Below, in pieces: positions 1 through 10,064 of a stretch of 64,000 bases of DNA. Each line of letters begins with the position of its first letter. Position 1 is the stretch's first letter. Below the pieces are notes generated by a model that did no database searches, was not told where the DNA came from, and saw only the letters and a list, made by a program, of their open reading frames with translations. Source of the stretch: Rhodoferax sp. (GTDB taxonomy: Bacteria; Pseudomonadota; Gammaproteobacteria; Burkholderiales; Burkholderiaceae_C); contig NZ_JAUSLE010000004.1 in the NCBI RefSeq assembly GCF_030646845.1, positions 105,552-169,551 of the forward strand, given 5' to 3'. Both the position numbers and the translations under genes were made by a program.

Positions 1-858
1 GCCACAAAAGACTTGTCAAACCTGGTGTTCATGGTGCTCACGCCGGCACTGCTGTTTCGCACCATGAGCACGGTGCATGTGGAGCAGCTCAACTTCAAGC
101 CGGTAGCCATGTATTTTGTGGGCGCTTTTCTGCTGTTTGGCGCCATGCTGCTCTGGCAGGGCGGCACGCGCCGGGCCGCGGTGCTGGCGCTGGCGGCCAC
201 CTTCAGCAACACCCTGGCGATTGGGACGCCGCTGGTGGGGCTGGCCTACGGTGACGCCGGGCTGGTGACGCTGTTCACGCTGATTTCTGTGCACGCGCTC
301 GTGCTGCTGACCCTGGCAACCGTGGTGCTGGAGCTGGCGGTGGCGCGCGAAGAAGCGGCGGCTGGCACGGGGGGCGGGCGGCACATGATGCTGACGGTGC
401 TGGGCGCGGTGCGCAACGGCATCATTCACCCGGTGCCGCTGCCCATCATCGTCGGGCTGCTTTTTGCGCAGACCGGCCTGGTGCTGCCGGCGGTGGTGGA
501 CCGCCCGCTGCAACTGCTGGGCAATGCGTTTGGCCCGCTGGCGCTGGTGCTGGTGGGGGTCACGCTGACCAACGTGCGGGTGGGGGAGCAACTCAAGGGC
601 GCATTGGGCCTGACGCTGGCCAAAAACCTGGTCTTTCCGGCCGTCGTGGCCGTTCTCTGTATCGCCCTGGGTTTGAGCGGCTTGCCGCTCACCGTGATGA
701 TCGTCACCGCCTCGCTGCCGATTGGCGCCAACGTGTTCATGTTCTCGCAGCGTTACGAAGTGGCTGAAGACCTGGTCACGGCCAGCGTGGCGGTGTCCAC
801 CGCGCTGGGGCTGCTCACCATTTCGCTGGTGATGGCGCTGGTCAGCCTGCTGCCATGA
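1..858 (+). CDS. AEC family transporter (auxin efflux carrier type), 5' end cut off
   Basis: The reading frame is open from the first base of the window, so the N-terminus lies outside. The visible 285 residues are strongly hydrophobic and form about eight membrane segments in two blocks, separated by a charged loop near residue 110 to 125. The pattern of small Gly/Ala/Pro-rich helices (for example FSNTLAIGTPLVGLAYG and ASLPIGANVFMFSQ) is typical of the AEC permeases, which export organic anions such as malate or malonate. The substrate cannot be read from the sequence. The gene converges on pdxH with only three bases between the stop codons. Confidence 0.85.
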   Translation, partial: ATKDLSNLVFMVLTPALLFRTMSTVHVEQLNFKPVAMYFVGAFLLFGAMLLWQGGTRRAAVLALAATFSNTLAIGTPLVGLAYGDAGLVTLFTLISVHALVLLTLATVVLELAVAREEAAAGTGGGRHMMLTVLGAVRNGIIHPVPLPIIVGLLFAQTGLVLPAVVDRPLQLLGNAFGPLALVLVGVTLTNVRVGEQLKGALGLTLAKNLVFPAVVAVLCIALGLSGLPLTVMIVTASLPIGANVFMFSQRYEVAEDLVTASVAVSTALGLLTISLVMALVSLLP

Positions 859-861
859 AGC

Positions 862-1524
862 TCAAGGGGCCAGCCGCTCCCTGATCCAGACCGGTTCGCC
901 TGCTGACGGGGTGCCGGTGCTGTCGCGCAGGGTGTAGCGCAGCCGGTCATGCAGACGGCTCTTGCGGCCTTGCCAGAATTGCCAGTGGTCGGGTTTGAGG
1001 CGGTAGCCACCCCAGTGCGGCGGACGCGGGGGCCGCAGCAAAAACTGCGCCCCGTATCTGGCGGCGTTGGCCACCAGCACGCCACGGCCCGAAATGACCT
1101 GGCTTTGCGGCGAGGCCCAGGCGCCAATGCGTGAATCGAGCGGGCGGCTGCGAAAGTAGTCGTCGCTTTCCTGCGCGCTGACTTTCTCCACTACGCCTTC
1201 GATGCGCACCACCCGTTCCAGTTCCACCCAGTGGAACTGCAGGGCGGCATAGGGGTTGCCGGCCAGTTCCTGTCCCTTGCGGCTCTCGTAGTTGGTGAAC
1301 CAGGTGATGCCGCGTTCGTCATAGCCCTTGATCAGCACCACGCGGGTGCTGGGGCGCAGGTTGCTGGCCACGGTGGCCACGGTCATGGCGTTGGGTTCGG
1401 GCACCTCGGAGGCAATGGCTTCCTTCAGCCACTGTTCAAACTGGAGGAGGGGATTGGCGTGCGAGGCGTCTTCACTGAGTTCAGCGCGTTCGTAGCTCTT
1501 GCGGAGGTCGGCTATGGAGGTCAT
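862..1524 (-). CDS. pdxH: Pyridoxamine 5'-phosphate oxidase
   Basis: A 220-residue FMN enzyme that oxidises pyridoxine or pyridoxamine 5'-phosphate to pyridoxal 5'-phosphate, the last step of vitamin B6 synthesis and salvage. The FMN-binding stretch [19 protein letters not shown] is followed by SRKGQEL, and the C-terminal dimerisation region contains WQFWQG, RLHDR and the terminal RLAP, all hallmarks of the family. The frame runs 19 codons further upstream, but the ATG at 1524 begins the conserved [16 protein letters not shown] segment and gives the usual length, so it is preferred. Confidence 0.95.
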   Translation of the reverse strand: MTSIADLRKSYERAELSEDASHANPLLQFEQWLKEAIASEVPEPNAMTVATVASNLRPSTRVVLIKGYDERGITWFTNYESRKGQELAGNPYAALQFHWVELERVVRIEGVVEKVSAQESDDYFRSRPLDSRIGAWASPQSQVISGRGVLVANAARYGAQFLLRPPRPPHWGGYRLKPDHWQFWQGRKSRLHDRLRYTLRDSTGTPSAGEPVWIRERLAP

Positions 1525-1609
1525 GTGAGCAGTATAGGCAGGTCCGGGGCGAGAATAGACGGGGCTTTTGCATCTCGTCAAACACCAAAACTACCCGGAA
1601 GGCAACACG

Positions 1610-1660
1610 ATGAGCGTCCAATTTCACATTCATGGCACGGCGGGCTCTGTACTCACGTGA
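1610..1660 (+). CDS. Possible 16-residue leader ORF before the MobA-like gene
   Basis: ATG at 1610 is preceded by GGAAGG (1597-1602) at a good distance and opens a 16-codon frame (MSVQFHIHGTAGSVLT). Its TGA at 1658-1660 overlaps the GTG start of the downstream gene, the arrangement expected for translational coupling. Nothing in the peptide is recognisable. It could be a leader, the remnant of a longer upstream gene, or chance. Confidence 0.25.
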   Translation: MSVQFHIHGTAGSVLT

Positions 1661-2187
1661 ACTTGCCTACCGTCATTGTTCTGGCCTCCGGGCGCGGTGA
1701 GCGCTATGCCGCCTCAGGCGGCACCACCCACAAGCTGCAGGCGCGGCTGGGAGACAAGTCCGTGCTGCAACACACGCTGGATGCCGTGCGGGCCAGTGGT
1801 CTGCCGTGGCATCTTGAAGACGCCGGCCACCCCGGCATGGGCGACTCGATTGCGGCCGCGGTGCGGGCTACGCCACAGGCTTCTGGTTGGTTGATTCTTC
1901 CCGGTGATTTGCCCCTGATCCAAAGCGATACCCTGTGTGCCGTGGCGGCGGCATTGAGTGATCGCGATGTAGTGGTGCCGGTCTACCGCGGCCAGCGCGG
2001 GCACCCGGTCGGCTTCTCTGCCCGTTGTGGCCCGGAACTTCTGGGATTGAAGGGAAATCAGGGCGCAGCCCCCGTCGTTAGTGCACATGCTGCTATTGAA
2101 TTGATAGTGAATGATGTCGGCTGCGTGACCGACATCGACACCGTCGAGGATCTGCAGGCCGCCGCCCGGCTGCTGCAAGGTGTGTGA
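1657..2187 (+). CDS. MobA/MocA-like nucleotidyltransferase (molybdenum cofactor type)
   Basis: A 176-residue protein of the NTP_transf_3 (MobA-like) fold, which attaches CMP or GMP to molybdopterin or activates a similar substrate. Seen are the N-terminal nucleotide loop LASGRGERYAASGGTTHK, the metal-binding PGDLPL, RGHPVGF, and the C-terminal DIDTVEDL. The GTG start at 1657 places the first beta strand (TVIVLASG) at the N-terminus. The protein is shorter than the usual 190 to 200 residues because the segment between the first helix (DAVRASGLPW) and GMGDSIAAAV is abbreviated. Residues KGNQGAAPVVSAHAAIELIV are encoded by a copy of the interspersed repeat at 2055-2110. The precise substrate is unknown. 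Confidence 0.75.
   Translation: MNLPTVIVLASGRGERYAASGGTTHKLQARLGDKSVLQHTLDAVRASGLPWHLEDAGHPGMGDSIAAAVRATPQASGWLILPGDLPLIQSDTLCAVAAALSDRDVVVPVYRGQRGHPVGFSARCGPELLGLKGNQGAAPVVSAHAAIELIVNDVGCVTDIDTVEDLQAAARLLQGV
2055..2110 (+). repeat. Interspersed comamonad-type repeat, copy A (inside the MobA-like gene)
   Basis: The sequence carries GAAATCAGG, CAGCCCCCGT and GCTATTGAATTGATAG in the same order and spacing as the intergenic copy at 49147-49206. It lies wholly inside the nucleotidyltransferase gene and keeps the frame. Confidence 0.6.
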
Positions 2188-2210
2188 AGGCCTGAGGATC
2201 AGGTCTGTGC

Positions 2211-2726
2211 TCAGTTCCTGGTGATAACGCCGCAGGCGAGGCGCGGACCCGAGTTGCCGGTGGGCTGGGTCTTGTAGTCGTCCGGATCGCGGTGCACGAT
2301 CAGGCCGCGGCCCACTACGTCTCCCTTGCCGCTCCCCACTGACAGGGTGCTGGACTCGAAGCTGAAGCGGGCAGTGCCGGTGGCGTCGGCTTTCAGACTG
2401 GGCACGTCGCCGGCATGGTGTTCGCCGTGTCCGTGTGCCCCATGCGCCTTGCCGTCGGGGTTGAAATGCCCCCCGGCACTCATGCCGTCGCCGCTGGCGC
2501 AATCGCCTTTTTCGTGCACATGAAAGCCGTGTTCCGCATGGGGCTTGAGCCCCCGGACTTCACCGGTGACCAATACCCTGTCACCCTTCTGGGCGAACTG
2601 AATGTGACCGTTCACGGCGTTGCCTTTGGTGGCCATCAACTGGGCCGAAGCAGAAGGGCCGGAGGGCGAGGTGGCGCAGGCAGTCACGAAGAAAGCCGCA
2701 GCAACAGGTGCAACAAGTCGAATCAT
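2211..2726 (-). CDS. sodC: Superoxide dismutase [Cu-Zn], lipoprotein
   Basis: A 171-residue periplasmic Cu,Zn superoxide dismutase that disproportionates superoxide. The start at 2726 gives a lipoprotein signal peptide with the lipobox VTAC (Cys17), so the mature enzyme should be membrane-anchored. Metal-binding motifs are GFHVHEKGDC, HFNP and a His-rich segment leading to HHAGD, followed by GRGLIVHRDPDDY, and the C-terminal disulphide/arginine region GPRLACGVI. Stretches of His and Gly (KAHGAHGHGEHH) sit in the zinc loop. The frame continues 21 codons upstream without signal character, so the later ATG was chosen. Confidence 0.93.
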   Translation of the reverse strand: MIRLVAPVAAAFFVTACATSPSGPSASAQLMATKGNAVNGHIQFAQKGDRVLVTGEVRGLKPHAEHGFHVHEKGDCASGDGMSAGGHFNPDGKAHGAHGHGEHHAGDVPSLKADATGTARFSFESSTLSVGSGKGDVVGRGLIVHRDPDDYKTQPTGNSGPRLACGVITRN

Positions 2727-2841
2727 TGGAGTCCCCCCTCTGGTTGGAATGTGAGCTGCGAATGTAGGGCAATCGGGCGGATCGCGCAAGGCGACGTCTC
2801 ACAGCCTGAAGCTTTGTCCCGACCTGTCCAGTGCAGCTGTT

Positions 2842-2921
2842 TTGGTAACCAACTGGTAACGGCAAGTGCACCTATTCGCAGGGGTTCAGGAGTACCATGG
2901 CACTTGTAATTTTGTTACCAA
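2842..2921. promoter_or_regulatory. Candidate operator cluster upstream of edd
   Basis: Three GGTAAC/GTTACC elements occur just before edd: TTGGTAACCAA (2842-2852, a palindrome around one central base), CTGGTAAC (2853-2860) and TTGTTACCAA (2912-2921). Their clustering suggests a binding site for a sugar-acid or sugar-phosphate regulator of the Entner-Doudoroff genes. The regulator is not in the window. Confidence 0.4.
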
Positions 2922-2927
2922 CATGCC

Positions 2928-4775
<1,848 letters not shown>

Positions 4776-4806
4776 GCCGGCCCCCACTAATGGTCTGGAG
4801 AACTGC

Positions 4807-5490
4807 ATGCATTCAAGCCCGAAACTGACCGCCCTGCAGGTGATGCAGGACGCGCCGGTCATCCCGGTCATCGTATTGAACGACGTGGCGCATGCCGTGC
4901 CGATGGCACGCGCGCTGGTGGCCGGCGGTATCCGCATGCTGGAGGTGACGCTGCGCACGCCGCAGGCACTGGCCTGCATCGAGGCGATTGCCAGAGAAGT
5001 GCCGGAGGCGGTGGTGGGTGCTGGCACGGTGCGCACCAAGGCGGATGCGCAGGCGGCATCGATGGCGGGGGCCCGCTTTGCGGTCAGCCCCGGCTACACC
5101 CCGGCGGTCGGTCAGGCCTGCCGCGATGTCGGGCTGGCGCTGTTGCCTGGCGTCGCGACGGGCAGCGAAATCATGATGGCGCAGGAAGATGGCTTTACCG
5201 AACTGAAGTTCTTCCCGGCCATGCAAGCCGGTGGCCCGGCCATGCTCAAGGCCTGGAGCGGGCCATTTTTTGATGTGCTGTTTTGCCCCACCGGCGGCGT
5301 GACCCTGCACAATGCGCCGGATTTTCTGGCGCTGCCCAACGTGGTGTGCGTGGGCGGCTCCTGGCTGGTGCCGGCGGACGCCCTGGCACAGGGCGACTGG
5401 GCGCGCATCACCCAACTGGCGTGCGACACTCAAGATTTCAAGAGGAAATTGGCTGTAGCCCCCGTCCTTTATGCTTCAGTAGCTATCTAG
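4807..5490 (+). CDS. eda: KDPG/KHG aldolase (Entner-Doudoroff)
   Basis: A 227-residue class I aldolase that splits 2-keto-3-deoxy-6-phosphogluconate into pyruvate and glyceraldehyde 3-phosphate. Motifs are VIPVIVLND, the catalytic Glu region [16 protein letters not shown], and the Schiff-base lysine in FTELKFFPA. The phosphate-binding FCPTGGV follows. GGAG at 4797-4800 places the start at ATG 4807. The last dozen residues ([12 protein letters not shown]) and the stop codon are supplied by an interspersed repeat (5445-5500), making the tail longer than usual. Operon partner of edd; converges on gloA. Confidence 0.95.
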   Translation: MHSSPKLTALQVMQDAPVIPVIVLNDVAHAVPMARALVAGGIRMLEVTLRTPQALACIEAIAREVPEAVVGAGTVRTKADAQAASMAGARFAVSPGYTPAVGQACRDVGLALLPGVATGSEIMMAQEDGFTELKFFPAMQAGGPAMLKAWSGPFFDVLFCPTGGVTLHNAPDFLALPNVVCVGGSWLVPADALAQGDWARITQLACDTQDFKRKLAVAPVLYASVAI

Positions 5491-5500
5491 ATGATAGCTA
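5445..5500 (+). repeat. Interspersed comamonad-type repeat, copy B (eda 3' end)
   Basis: The copy reads GAAATTGGCTGTAGCCCCCG and continues with TTTATGC and a perfect hairpin TAGCTATC-tagat-GATAGCTA (5480-5500). It contributes the final codons and stop of eda and forms a stem-loop between the convergent eda and gloA genes, so it may also act in transcript termination or 3'-end protection. Confidence 0.8.
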
Positions 5501-5503
5501 GTG

Positions 5504-5914
5504 TCAGCGCAGGCCGGCGCCAGAGCCGTGTTCAGCGCGCTGGATCAACTCGATCTTGTAGCCATCGGGGTCGGTCACAAAGGCAATCACGGTGGTGCCG
5601 CCCTTGACGGGGCCGGCTTCGCGCGTGACGTTGCCGCCGGCGGCCCTGATTTTTTCGCAGGCCGCATAGGCGTCGGGCACACCCAGCGCAATGTGGCCGA
5701 AAGCGGTGCCGGCTTCATACGAATCCACCCCCCAGTTGTAGGTGAGTTCGATCTCGGCGTGCTCCGGGTTGCTGCCGTAGCCGACAAAGGCCAGCGTGTA
5801 TTTGTACTCGGGGTTTTCCGAGGTGCGCAGCAACTGCATGCCCAGTACCTGGGTGTAGAAATCAATCGAGCGTTGAAGGTTGCCAACGCGCAGCATGGTG
5901 TGAAGAAATCTCAT
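5504..5914 (-). CDS. gloA: Lactoylglutathione lyase (glyoxalase I)
   Basis: A 136-residue metalloenzyme that isomerises the hemithioacetal of methylglyoxal and glutathione to S-lactoylglutathione. The four metal ligands are at the canonical positions: His5 (FLHTML), Glu56 ([11 protein letters not shown]), His74 (AFGHIALG) and Glu122 (GYKIELIQR), as in the nickel-dependent E. coli enzyme. The gene starts four bases inside the upstream thioesterase gene (ATGA overlap), so the two are probably co-translated. Confidence 0.96.
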   Translation of the reverse strand: MRFLHTMLRVGNLQRSIDFYTQVLGMQLLRTSENPEYKYTLAFVGYGSNPEHAEIELTYNWGVDSYEAGTAFGHIALGVPDAYAACEKIRAAGGNVTREAGPVKGGTTVIAFVTDPDGYKIELIQRAEHGSGAGLR

Positions 5915-6462
5915 GTCGTCAATTGTGGCGCAAGTTCAAACACCAGGCAGGTGGTGGTGGCATGGGCGTAGAGCGTGCCGTCCGGGCCGACGAGGCGGGC
6001 CTCCGCCGTGGCGAGTTGCCGTCCGCAGTGGATGACTTTTCCTTCGGCCCGCACCCGTGTCACTTTCGGCGTCAGGGCGCGCACGATGTTCACACTCAGT
6101 TCGGCCGTGGTGTAGCCCTGGCCCGGCGCCATGCGGGTGTGGACGGCGCAACCCAGGGCCGAATCGAGCAGGGTGGCAAACCAGCCGCCATGCACCGTGC
6201 CCATCGGGTTCAGGTGGGCGGCACCGGGCGTGCCTTGAAACACGGCGTGGCCATGGCCGGCTTCCACAATCAGGAAGTCCAGCGTTTGCGCAATCGGCGG
6301 GTAAGGTACTTCGCCGCGCAGCATCGCCTGCATCAACTCCAGCCCGGTTTTGCCGGCGATCTGGTCGGGGCGGGCAACACCCGGCCCCGCGCCAGCGTCC
6401 AGCAGGGCGCGGATGGTCTGTTCCTGGGCGAGCCAGGCTTCCAGGTGGTTCGGTTTGGTCAT
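5911..6462 (-). CDS. PaaI-family hotdog thioesterase
   Basis: A 183-residue protein whose central and C-terminal part (from about residue 55) is a hotdog-fold acyl-CoA thioesterase of the PaaI/YdiI group, with the signature [20 protein letters not shown] and the second-half strand pattern ending in [10 protein letters not shown]. The N-terminal 50 residues are a helical extension. It should hydrolyse small or aromatic acyl-CoA thioesters in the cytoplasm; the substrate is unknown. It is divergent from a MarR regulator with two palindromic operators between them, so it is probably the regulator's target. Confidence 0.85.
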   Translation of the reverse strand: MTKPNHLEAWLAQEQTIRALLDAGAGPGVARPDQIAGKTGLELMQAMLRGEVPYPPIAQTLDFLIVEAGHGHAVFQGTPGAAHLNPMGTVHGGWFATLLDSALGCAVHTRMAPGQGYTTAELSVNIVRALTPKVTRVRAEGKVIHCGRQLATAEARLVGPDGTLYAHATTTCLVFELAPQLTT

Positions 6463-6485
6463 GGCAGCTCCAGTCAGTCATTAAA

Positions 6486-6513
6486 TTGCATATGCAACAA
6501 TTGTAGCTACAAT
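6486..6513. promoter_or_regulatory. Two palindromic MarR-type operators
   Basis: Two perfect palindromes lie side by side in the 58-base divergent spacer: TTGCATATGCAA (6486-6497) and ATTGTAGCTACAAT (6500-6513). Their centres are 15 bases apart. The position over both promoters fits autoregulation and control of the thioesterase by the MarR protein encoded at 6521. Confidence 0.7.
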
Positions 6514-6520
6514 AATAACC

Positions 6521-7003
6521 ATGAATGCAAACACGCTTTCCCCGCCGATGGTCGCCGCGACGAAATTGCAGGGCTGTACCAATTTGAAGCTGCGCCAGTT
6601 GACGCGGCGCATCACACAGCATTACGACGCCGAGCTGGCGCAGGCCGGGCTTAAAACAACCCAGTATTCGCTCTTGTCCCACGTGCTCAAGCTGGGTCCG
6701 ATCCGCCCCGGCGATCTGGCGCAGGCCATGAAGATGGACGCCTCCACGCTGACGCGCAATCTCAAGCCCCTGGTCGCCGCGGGCTGGGTCCAGCTGGCGG
6801 AGGGCGTGGATGGGCGCAGTCGTCTGATCGCCATCACCTATGCAGGCCGCGAGAAGCGCCAGGACGCCCAGCGCCACTGGAAGATGGCGCAGACCCGCCT
6901 CAACCGCCTGCTGGGCATGCCGCGGATGCTGGCGCTGCATGCCCTGATCGATGAATCGCTGGCGCTGCTGGCGGACCCGATAGCCGCAGCGAGCAATAGC
7001 TAG
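6521..7003 (+). CDS. MarR-family transcriptional regulator
   Basis: A 160-residue winged-helix regulator. After an N-terminal helix the core runs QLTRRITQHYDAELAQAGL, the recognition region GDLAQAMKMDASTLTRNL, and the wing GVDGRSRLIAITYAGR, with a C-terminal dimerisation helix. It is transcribed divergently from a thioesterase-glyoxalase pair and overlooks two perfect palindromes immediately upstream, so I infer autoregulation and repression of the thioesterase. The inducing ligand, perhaps an aromatic acid or CoA ester, is not known. Confidence 0.88.
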   Translation: MNANTLSPPMVAATKLQGCTNLKLRQLTRRITQHYDAELAQAGLKTTQYSLLSHVLKLGPIRPGDLAQAMKMDASTLTRNLKPLVAAGWVQLAEGVDGRSRLIAITYAGREKRQDAQRHWKMAQTRLNRLLGMPRMLALHALIDESLALLADPIAAASNS

Positions 7004-7135
7004 GCTGAGCGCGTCCGGCCATCTTTATGCGGCCGCAATTATTCGGTGGCTTTGCGGGCCCGTTCGTGTGAGACTCGCTGGTGCAATCGTTGATTAAACT
7101 CGGTTGCCTGCAAACCTGAATTGGTGGAGGTGACC

Positions 7136-8438
7136 GTGGATCCAGGGCTCAGTTCAACCATGGCAAGTCAGCGTGCCGAAGCGACCCCAGGGCAGGCTGA
7201 AAAGTACCTCGCTATCCGCGAGGCCACACGGGCGCTCGCCGCGCCCCTGTCGGCGGAAGACTGCACGATCCAGTCGATGCCGGACGCCAGCCCGGTGAAG
7301 TGGCATCTGGCGCACACGACGTGGTTCTTCGAGACATTTGTGCTCGAGCCGCACTGTCCTGCCTATCGTGCATTCGATCCCGCCTACCGCGTGCTCTTCA
7401 ATTCGTACTACAACGCGATCGGCGACAAGCACCCGCGTCCCGAACGTGGCCTGCTGTCGCGCCCCGGGCTGGAAGAGGTGCTTGCCTATCGTCAGCATGT
7501 CGACGAAGCCATGCTCGCCTTGCTTGACAGGGCGCCGTCGACCCCATTGCCGGCGGCCGTCACTGACCTGATCGAACTGGGTCTCAACCACGAGCAGCAA
7601 CATCAGGAACTCATCCTCACGGACGTGAAGCATCTGCTCTCGCGCCATCCGCAAAAGCCCGCCTACCAGAAGCAATGGCCCCTGACGCAGGTGCTCGCGC
7701 GCGAGGGGCGCTGGATACCCTTTGCAGAAGGGCTGCGGGAGATCGGGCACGATGGACGCGGCTTCTGTTTCGACAACGAGATGCCGCGCCATCGGGTCTG
7801 GCTTGATGCCTTCCAGATTGCGTCACACCCGGTGACCCACGGTGACTTCATCGAGTTCATTGGCGATGGCGGCTATCGCCGACCGGAATTGTGGCTGTCC
7901 GCCGGCTGGGACGCCGTGACCGATCGCGGATGGCAGGCGCCCGCCTATTGGACGCAGCGCGATGGTCAGTGGCACGCCTTCACGCTGCACGGCGAGGTGC
8001 CGGTGGACCCCCAATGCGCCGGTCTGTCACGTGAGTTTTTTTGAGGCAGACGCCTTTGCACGCTGGGCCAAGGCCCGGCTGCCGACCGAAGCCGAGTGGG
8101 AGATTGCCGCCGGCGGCGTGCCGCGCACCGGGAATTTTCTGGAGAGCGGCGCCCTGCATCCGCTCGCACCCCGGGAGGCTGTGGCCGACGGCATCCTGGC
8201 GCAGGCTTTTGGTGACGTGTGGGAATGGACCCGCAGCGACTACGGGCCTTACCCCGGTTTCCAGCCCGCCATGGGCGCCGTCGGCGAGTACAACGGCAAG
8301 TTCATGTGCGGCCAGTACGTGCTGCGCGGCGGCTCCTGCGCTACGCCGGCAAGCCATGTGCGCGCGACCTACCGCAATTTCTTCCCGCCCGATGCGCGCT
8401 GGCAGTTCTCCGGCCTGCGGCTGGCGCGCGACGCCTGA
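7136..8438 (+). pseudogene. egtB: Ergothioneine biosynthesis protein EgtB, frameshifted
   Basis: The reading frame encodes an EgtB-type non-haem iron sulfoxide synthase: N-terminal DinB-like helices with HLAHTTWFFETF and the iron-binding NHEQQHQELI, then a formylglycine-generating-enzyme-like domain. The first frame stops at 8044, but the family sequence continues in another frame as [20 protein letters not shown] and RLPTEAEWE to RGGSC and FSGLRLARD at 8438. The switch maps to a run of five C at 8008-8012; one C too many would explain it. SD GGAGG (7126-7130) favours GTG 7136 as start. Either a real frameshift or a sequencing error. No egtD is nearby. Confidence 0.85.
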
Positions 8439-9079
8439 TGGTGCGCCATCTGCTGCGCCACGAAGCCGTCAAACGCAGTCAACAGGGGCTGAAACCGCTC
8501 CACACTGCCCTCCAGTTGCATCAGCGCAGCGCAAGTTGATTCCAGCGTGGAGAGCTGGTCGGGGCGGTGGGCTTTGCGGATCAGGTAGTGGGATGGCGGT
8601 GTGTCGCGCAGCGACAGGCGCGGCAGTTGTTGCAGCAGCGGGTTGAGGTACAGCATCTTGCGGCTCTTGCGCCAGGTGCCATCGAGCACGATCAGGCGCA
8701 ATTGCGAGGGATCACGCAACAAGGTGCGGGGCAGGGCGGGCGGCGTCGGCAGGCGCGAGGCAGGGTCGTCCAGCGTGTCCGGGTACAGCAGGATCGCCTG
8801 TTTCGGGCTGCCGGCCTCAGTCTGCGGCTGCAGTGGCGCCGTCAGCAGGGCCTGCAGTTCCTGCCTGTCGAACTCTTCGCCGGTTACCAGTCGGCTGTGC
8901 GGCAGACTCAGGCACAACAGTCGCGCGCTGCCTTTGGCGTTGGCCACTTCCAGCGGGTGCTGCAAAACCACCACCTCAACCACATGGGAAATCGGCTTAA
9001 TCCACTGGCAGATGCAGGCGCTGAGCGGACGCATGCAGATGGCGCAGCTTGGGCGTTTGGTATCGGGTGCCGGCAGCAT
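8369..9079 (-). CDS. DTW-domain tRNA-uridine aminocarboxypropyltransferase
   Basis: A 236-residue member of the DTW (TapT/YfiP) family, which transfers the aminocarboxypropyl group of S-adenosylmethionine to uridine in tRNA to form acp3U. Visible are the N-terminal Cys-rich zinc site ([13 protein letters not shown]), the central PDTLDD, and the family signature [11 protein letters not shown], with [12 protein letters not shown] near the end. The last 23 codons lie antisense to the 3' end of egtB, a 70-base convergent overlap, and have low-complexity basic character. The exact tRNA target cannot be told. Confidence 0.85.
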   Translation of the reverse strand: MLPAPDTKRPSCAICMRPLSACICQWIKPISHVVEVVVLQHPLEVANAKGSARLLCLSLPHSRLVTGEEFDRQELQALLTAPLQPQTEAGSPKQAILLYPDTLDDPASRLPTPPALPRTLLRDPSQLRLIVLDGTWRKSRKMLYLNPLLQQLPRLSLRDTPPSHYLIRKAHRPDQLSTLESTCAALMQLEGSVERFQPLLTAFDGFVAQQMAHHQASRASRRPENCQRASGGKKLR

Positions 9080-9113
9080 GTTCGGGATTTTCGGGGCAAT
9101 CTTGTGAAGCGGC

Positions 9114-9144
9114 CAAAAAAAAGGGCTGGTCTTGCGACCAGCCC
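9114..9144 (-). terminator. Rho-independent terminator downstream of the phasin gene
   Basis: On the minus strand GGGCTGGTC-gcaa-GACCAGCCC (9144 to 9123) forms a perfect 9-bp stem with a four-base loop, followed by a run of eight or more T. It ends transcripts coming from the phasin gene about 180 bases upstream and insulates the DTW gene. Confidence 0.9.
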
Positions 9145-9198
9145 TATTAAGGGATCCCTGAACCTGAAGGTTTCGAAAGGACCCGAGGAGACAACCTG

Positions 9199-9316
9199 TA
9201 GAAACTAAGTGTTTCTAAAAAATCTAACTTGGGTGAAGTATCTCAGGGTTTCCCCTAATTTTATAGAGTCCAAGCTCCAGAAAGATACTTTATTTCTCTT
9301 TGTTACTTCACCCCAA
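9199..9316. other. Phasin 3' untranslated region with inverted repeats
   Basis: AT-rich stretch between the phasin stop and its terminator. It contains TAGAAAC-taagt-GTTTCTA (9199-9217) and a longer-range pair TTGGGTGAAGTA (9229-9240) with TACTTCACCCCAA (9304-9316) about 63 bases apart. These could fold the 3' untranslated RNA, perhaps stabilising an abundant mRNA or yielding a 3' small RNA. No gene is visible. Confidence 0.4.
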
Positions 9317-9324
9317 CATCACAA

Positions 9325-9867
9325 TTAACGCTTTTTGGACACTGGCTTCGTTGCGTCCACAGCGCTGGCAGCGACTGCGGTGAAGTTGGCTTCGGCAGCG
9401 TCAGTCGCTTGCTTGACAGCTTTTTGCACGGACTCAAGCGCGTTGTTGGCAGCAGCCACGGCGCTTTTCATCACTGCAACAGCGGTCTCGGAACCAGCGG
9501 GTGCGTTCTTGGCGGCGTTGTCCACCAGGCCCATGAATTTCTTCTGTGCTTCAGCAGCCTGGCCTTCGAAAGCCTTGCTGAGCTCAGCAGTAGAGCCAGT
9601 GGTGATGTCATACAGGTGACGGCTGTAGGCAGCGGTCTTTTCAGCCAGAGGCTGGAGCAGGCCGGATTGCAGGGCCATCAGTTCCTGTGCGTCTTTCACG
9701 CTCAGCATCGCCTTGGCGTGCTCGGCGGACTCGGCCAAAGCAGCTTTGGATGCGGTCAGGTTGAGTTCAACAATCTTCTCAACGCCTTCAAAGGCTTTGG
9801 AAGTCAAACCCAACAGGGTTTCGATGCTTGCTTTTTGCGAGGCCATGACTTGTTCGACGGTCAACAT
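9325..9867 (-). CDS. phaP: Phasin family protein (PHA granule-associated)
   Basis: A 180-residue, Ala-rich amphipathic helical protein of the phasin_2 family, which coats polyhydroxyalkanoate granules. It opens with [20 protein letters not shown] and shows [12 protein letters not shown], long helices with coiled-coil character, and a basic tail ending KKR. GGAG at suitable distance precedes the ATG. Two 15-base palindromes with TGCAnTGCA cores lie upstream, resembling PhaR operators, so expression is probably derepressed when granules titrate PhaR. It has its own terminator, consistent with a highly expressed monocistronic gene. Confidence 0.92.
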   Translation of the reverse strand: MLTVEQVMASQKASIETLLGLTSKAFEGVEKIVELNLTASKAALAESAEHAKAMLSVKDAQELMALQSGLLQPLAEKTAAYSRHLYDITTGSTAELSKAFEGQAAEAQKKFMGLVDNAAKNAPAGSETAVAVMKSAVAAANNALESVQKAVKQATDAAEANFTAVAASAVDATKPVSKKR

Positions 9868-9934
9868 ATAAATATCTCCAATAGAGTGAGGTAAAAAAGG
9901 TATCTGCGCCGAAACCCAGCCTAGGCTTGATTTA

Positions 9935-10008
9935 TGTTGCAGTGCAGCATGAGGCGAATTATAGGGTTATCCCGCATCCATGCAAGCGGTTTTTGCTGCA
10001 TTGCAACA
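9935..10008. promoter_or_regulatory. Two PhaR-like operators upstream of the phasin gene
   Basis: TGTTGCAGTGCAGCA (9935-9949) and TGCTGCATTGCAACA (9994-10008) are reverse complements of each other except for one base, and each is itself nearly palindromic. Such TTGCAnTGCA elements are the type bound by the PHA-responsive repressor PhaR in betaproteobacteria. PhaR itself is not encoded here. The second site also faces the divergent deacetylase-family gene at 10065. Confidence 0.6.
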
Positions 10009-10064
10009 TATTAGGCTGGAAGTTCTAGAAAGCCGGGTTTTCACGGTCCCGACACAATAGTGGC

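Noticed and set aside
1231..1656. N-terminal extension of the MobA-like frame
   Set aside because: It runs through pdxH on the other strand and has no similarity to nucleotidyltransferases; the Rossmann-like start begins at 1657.
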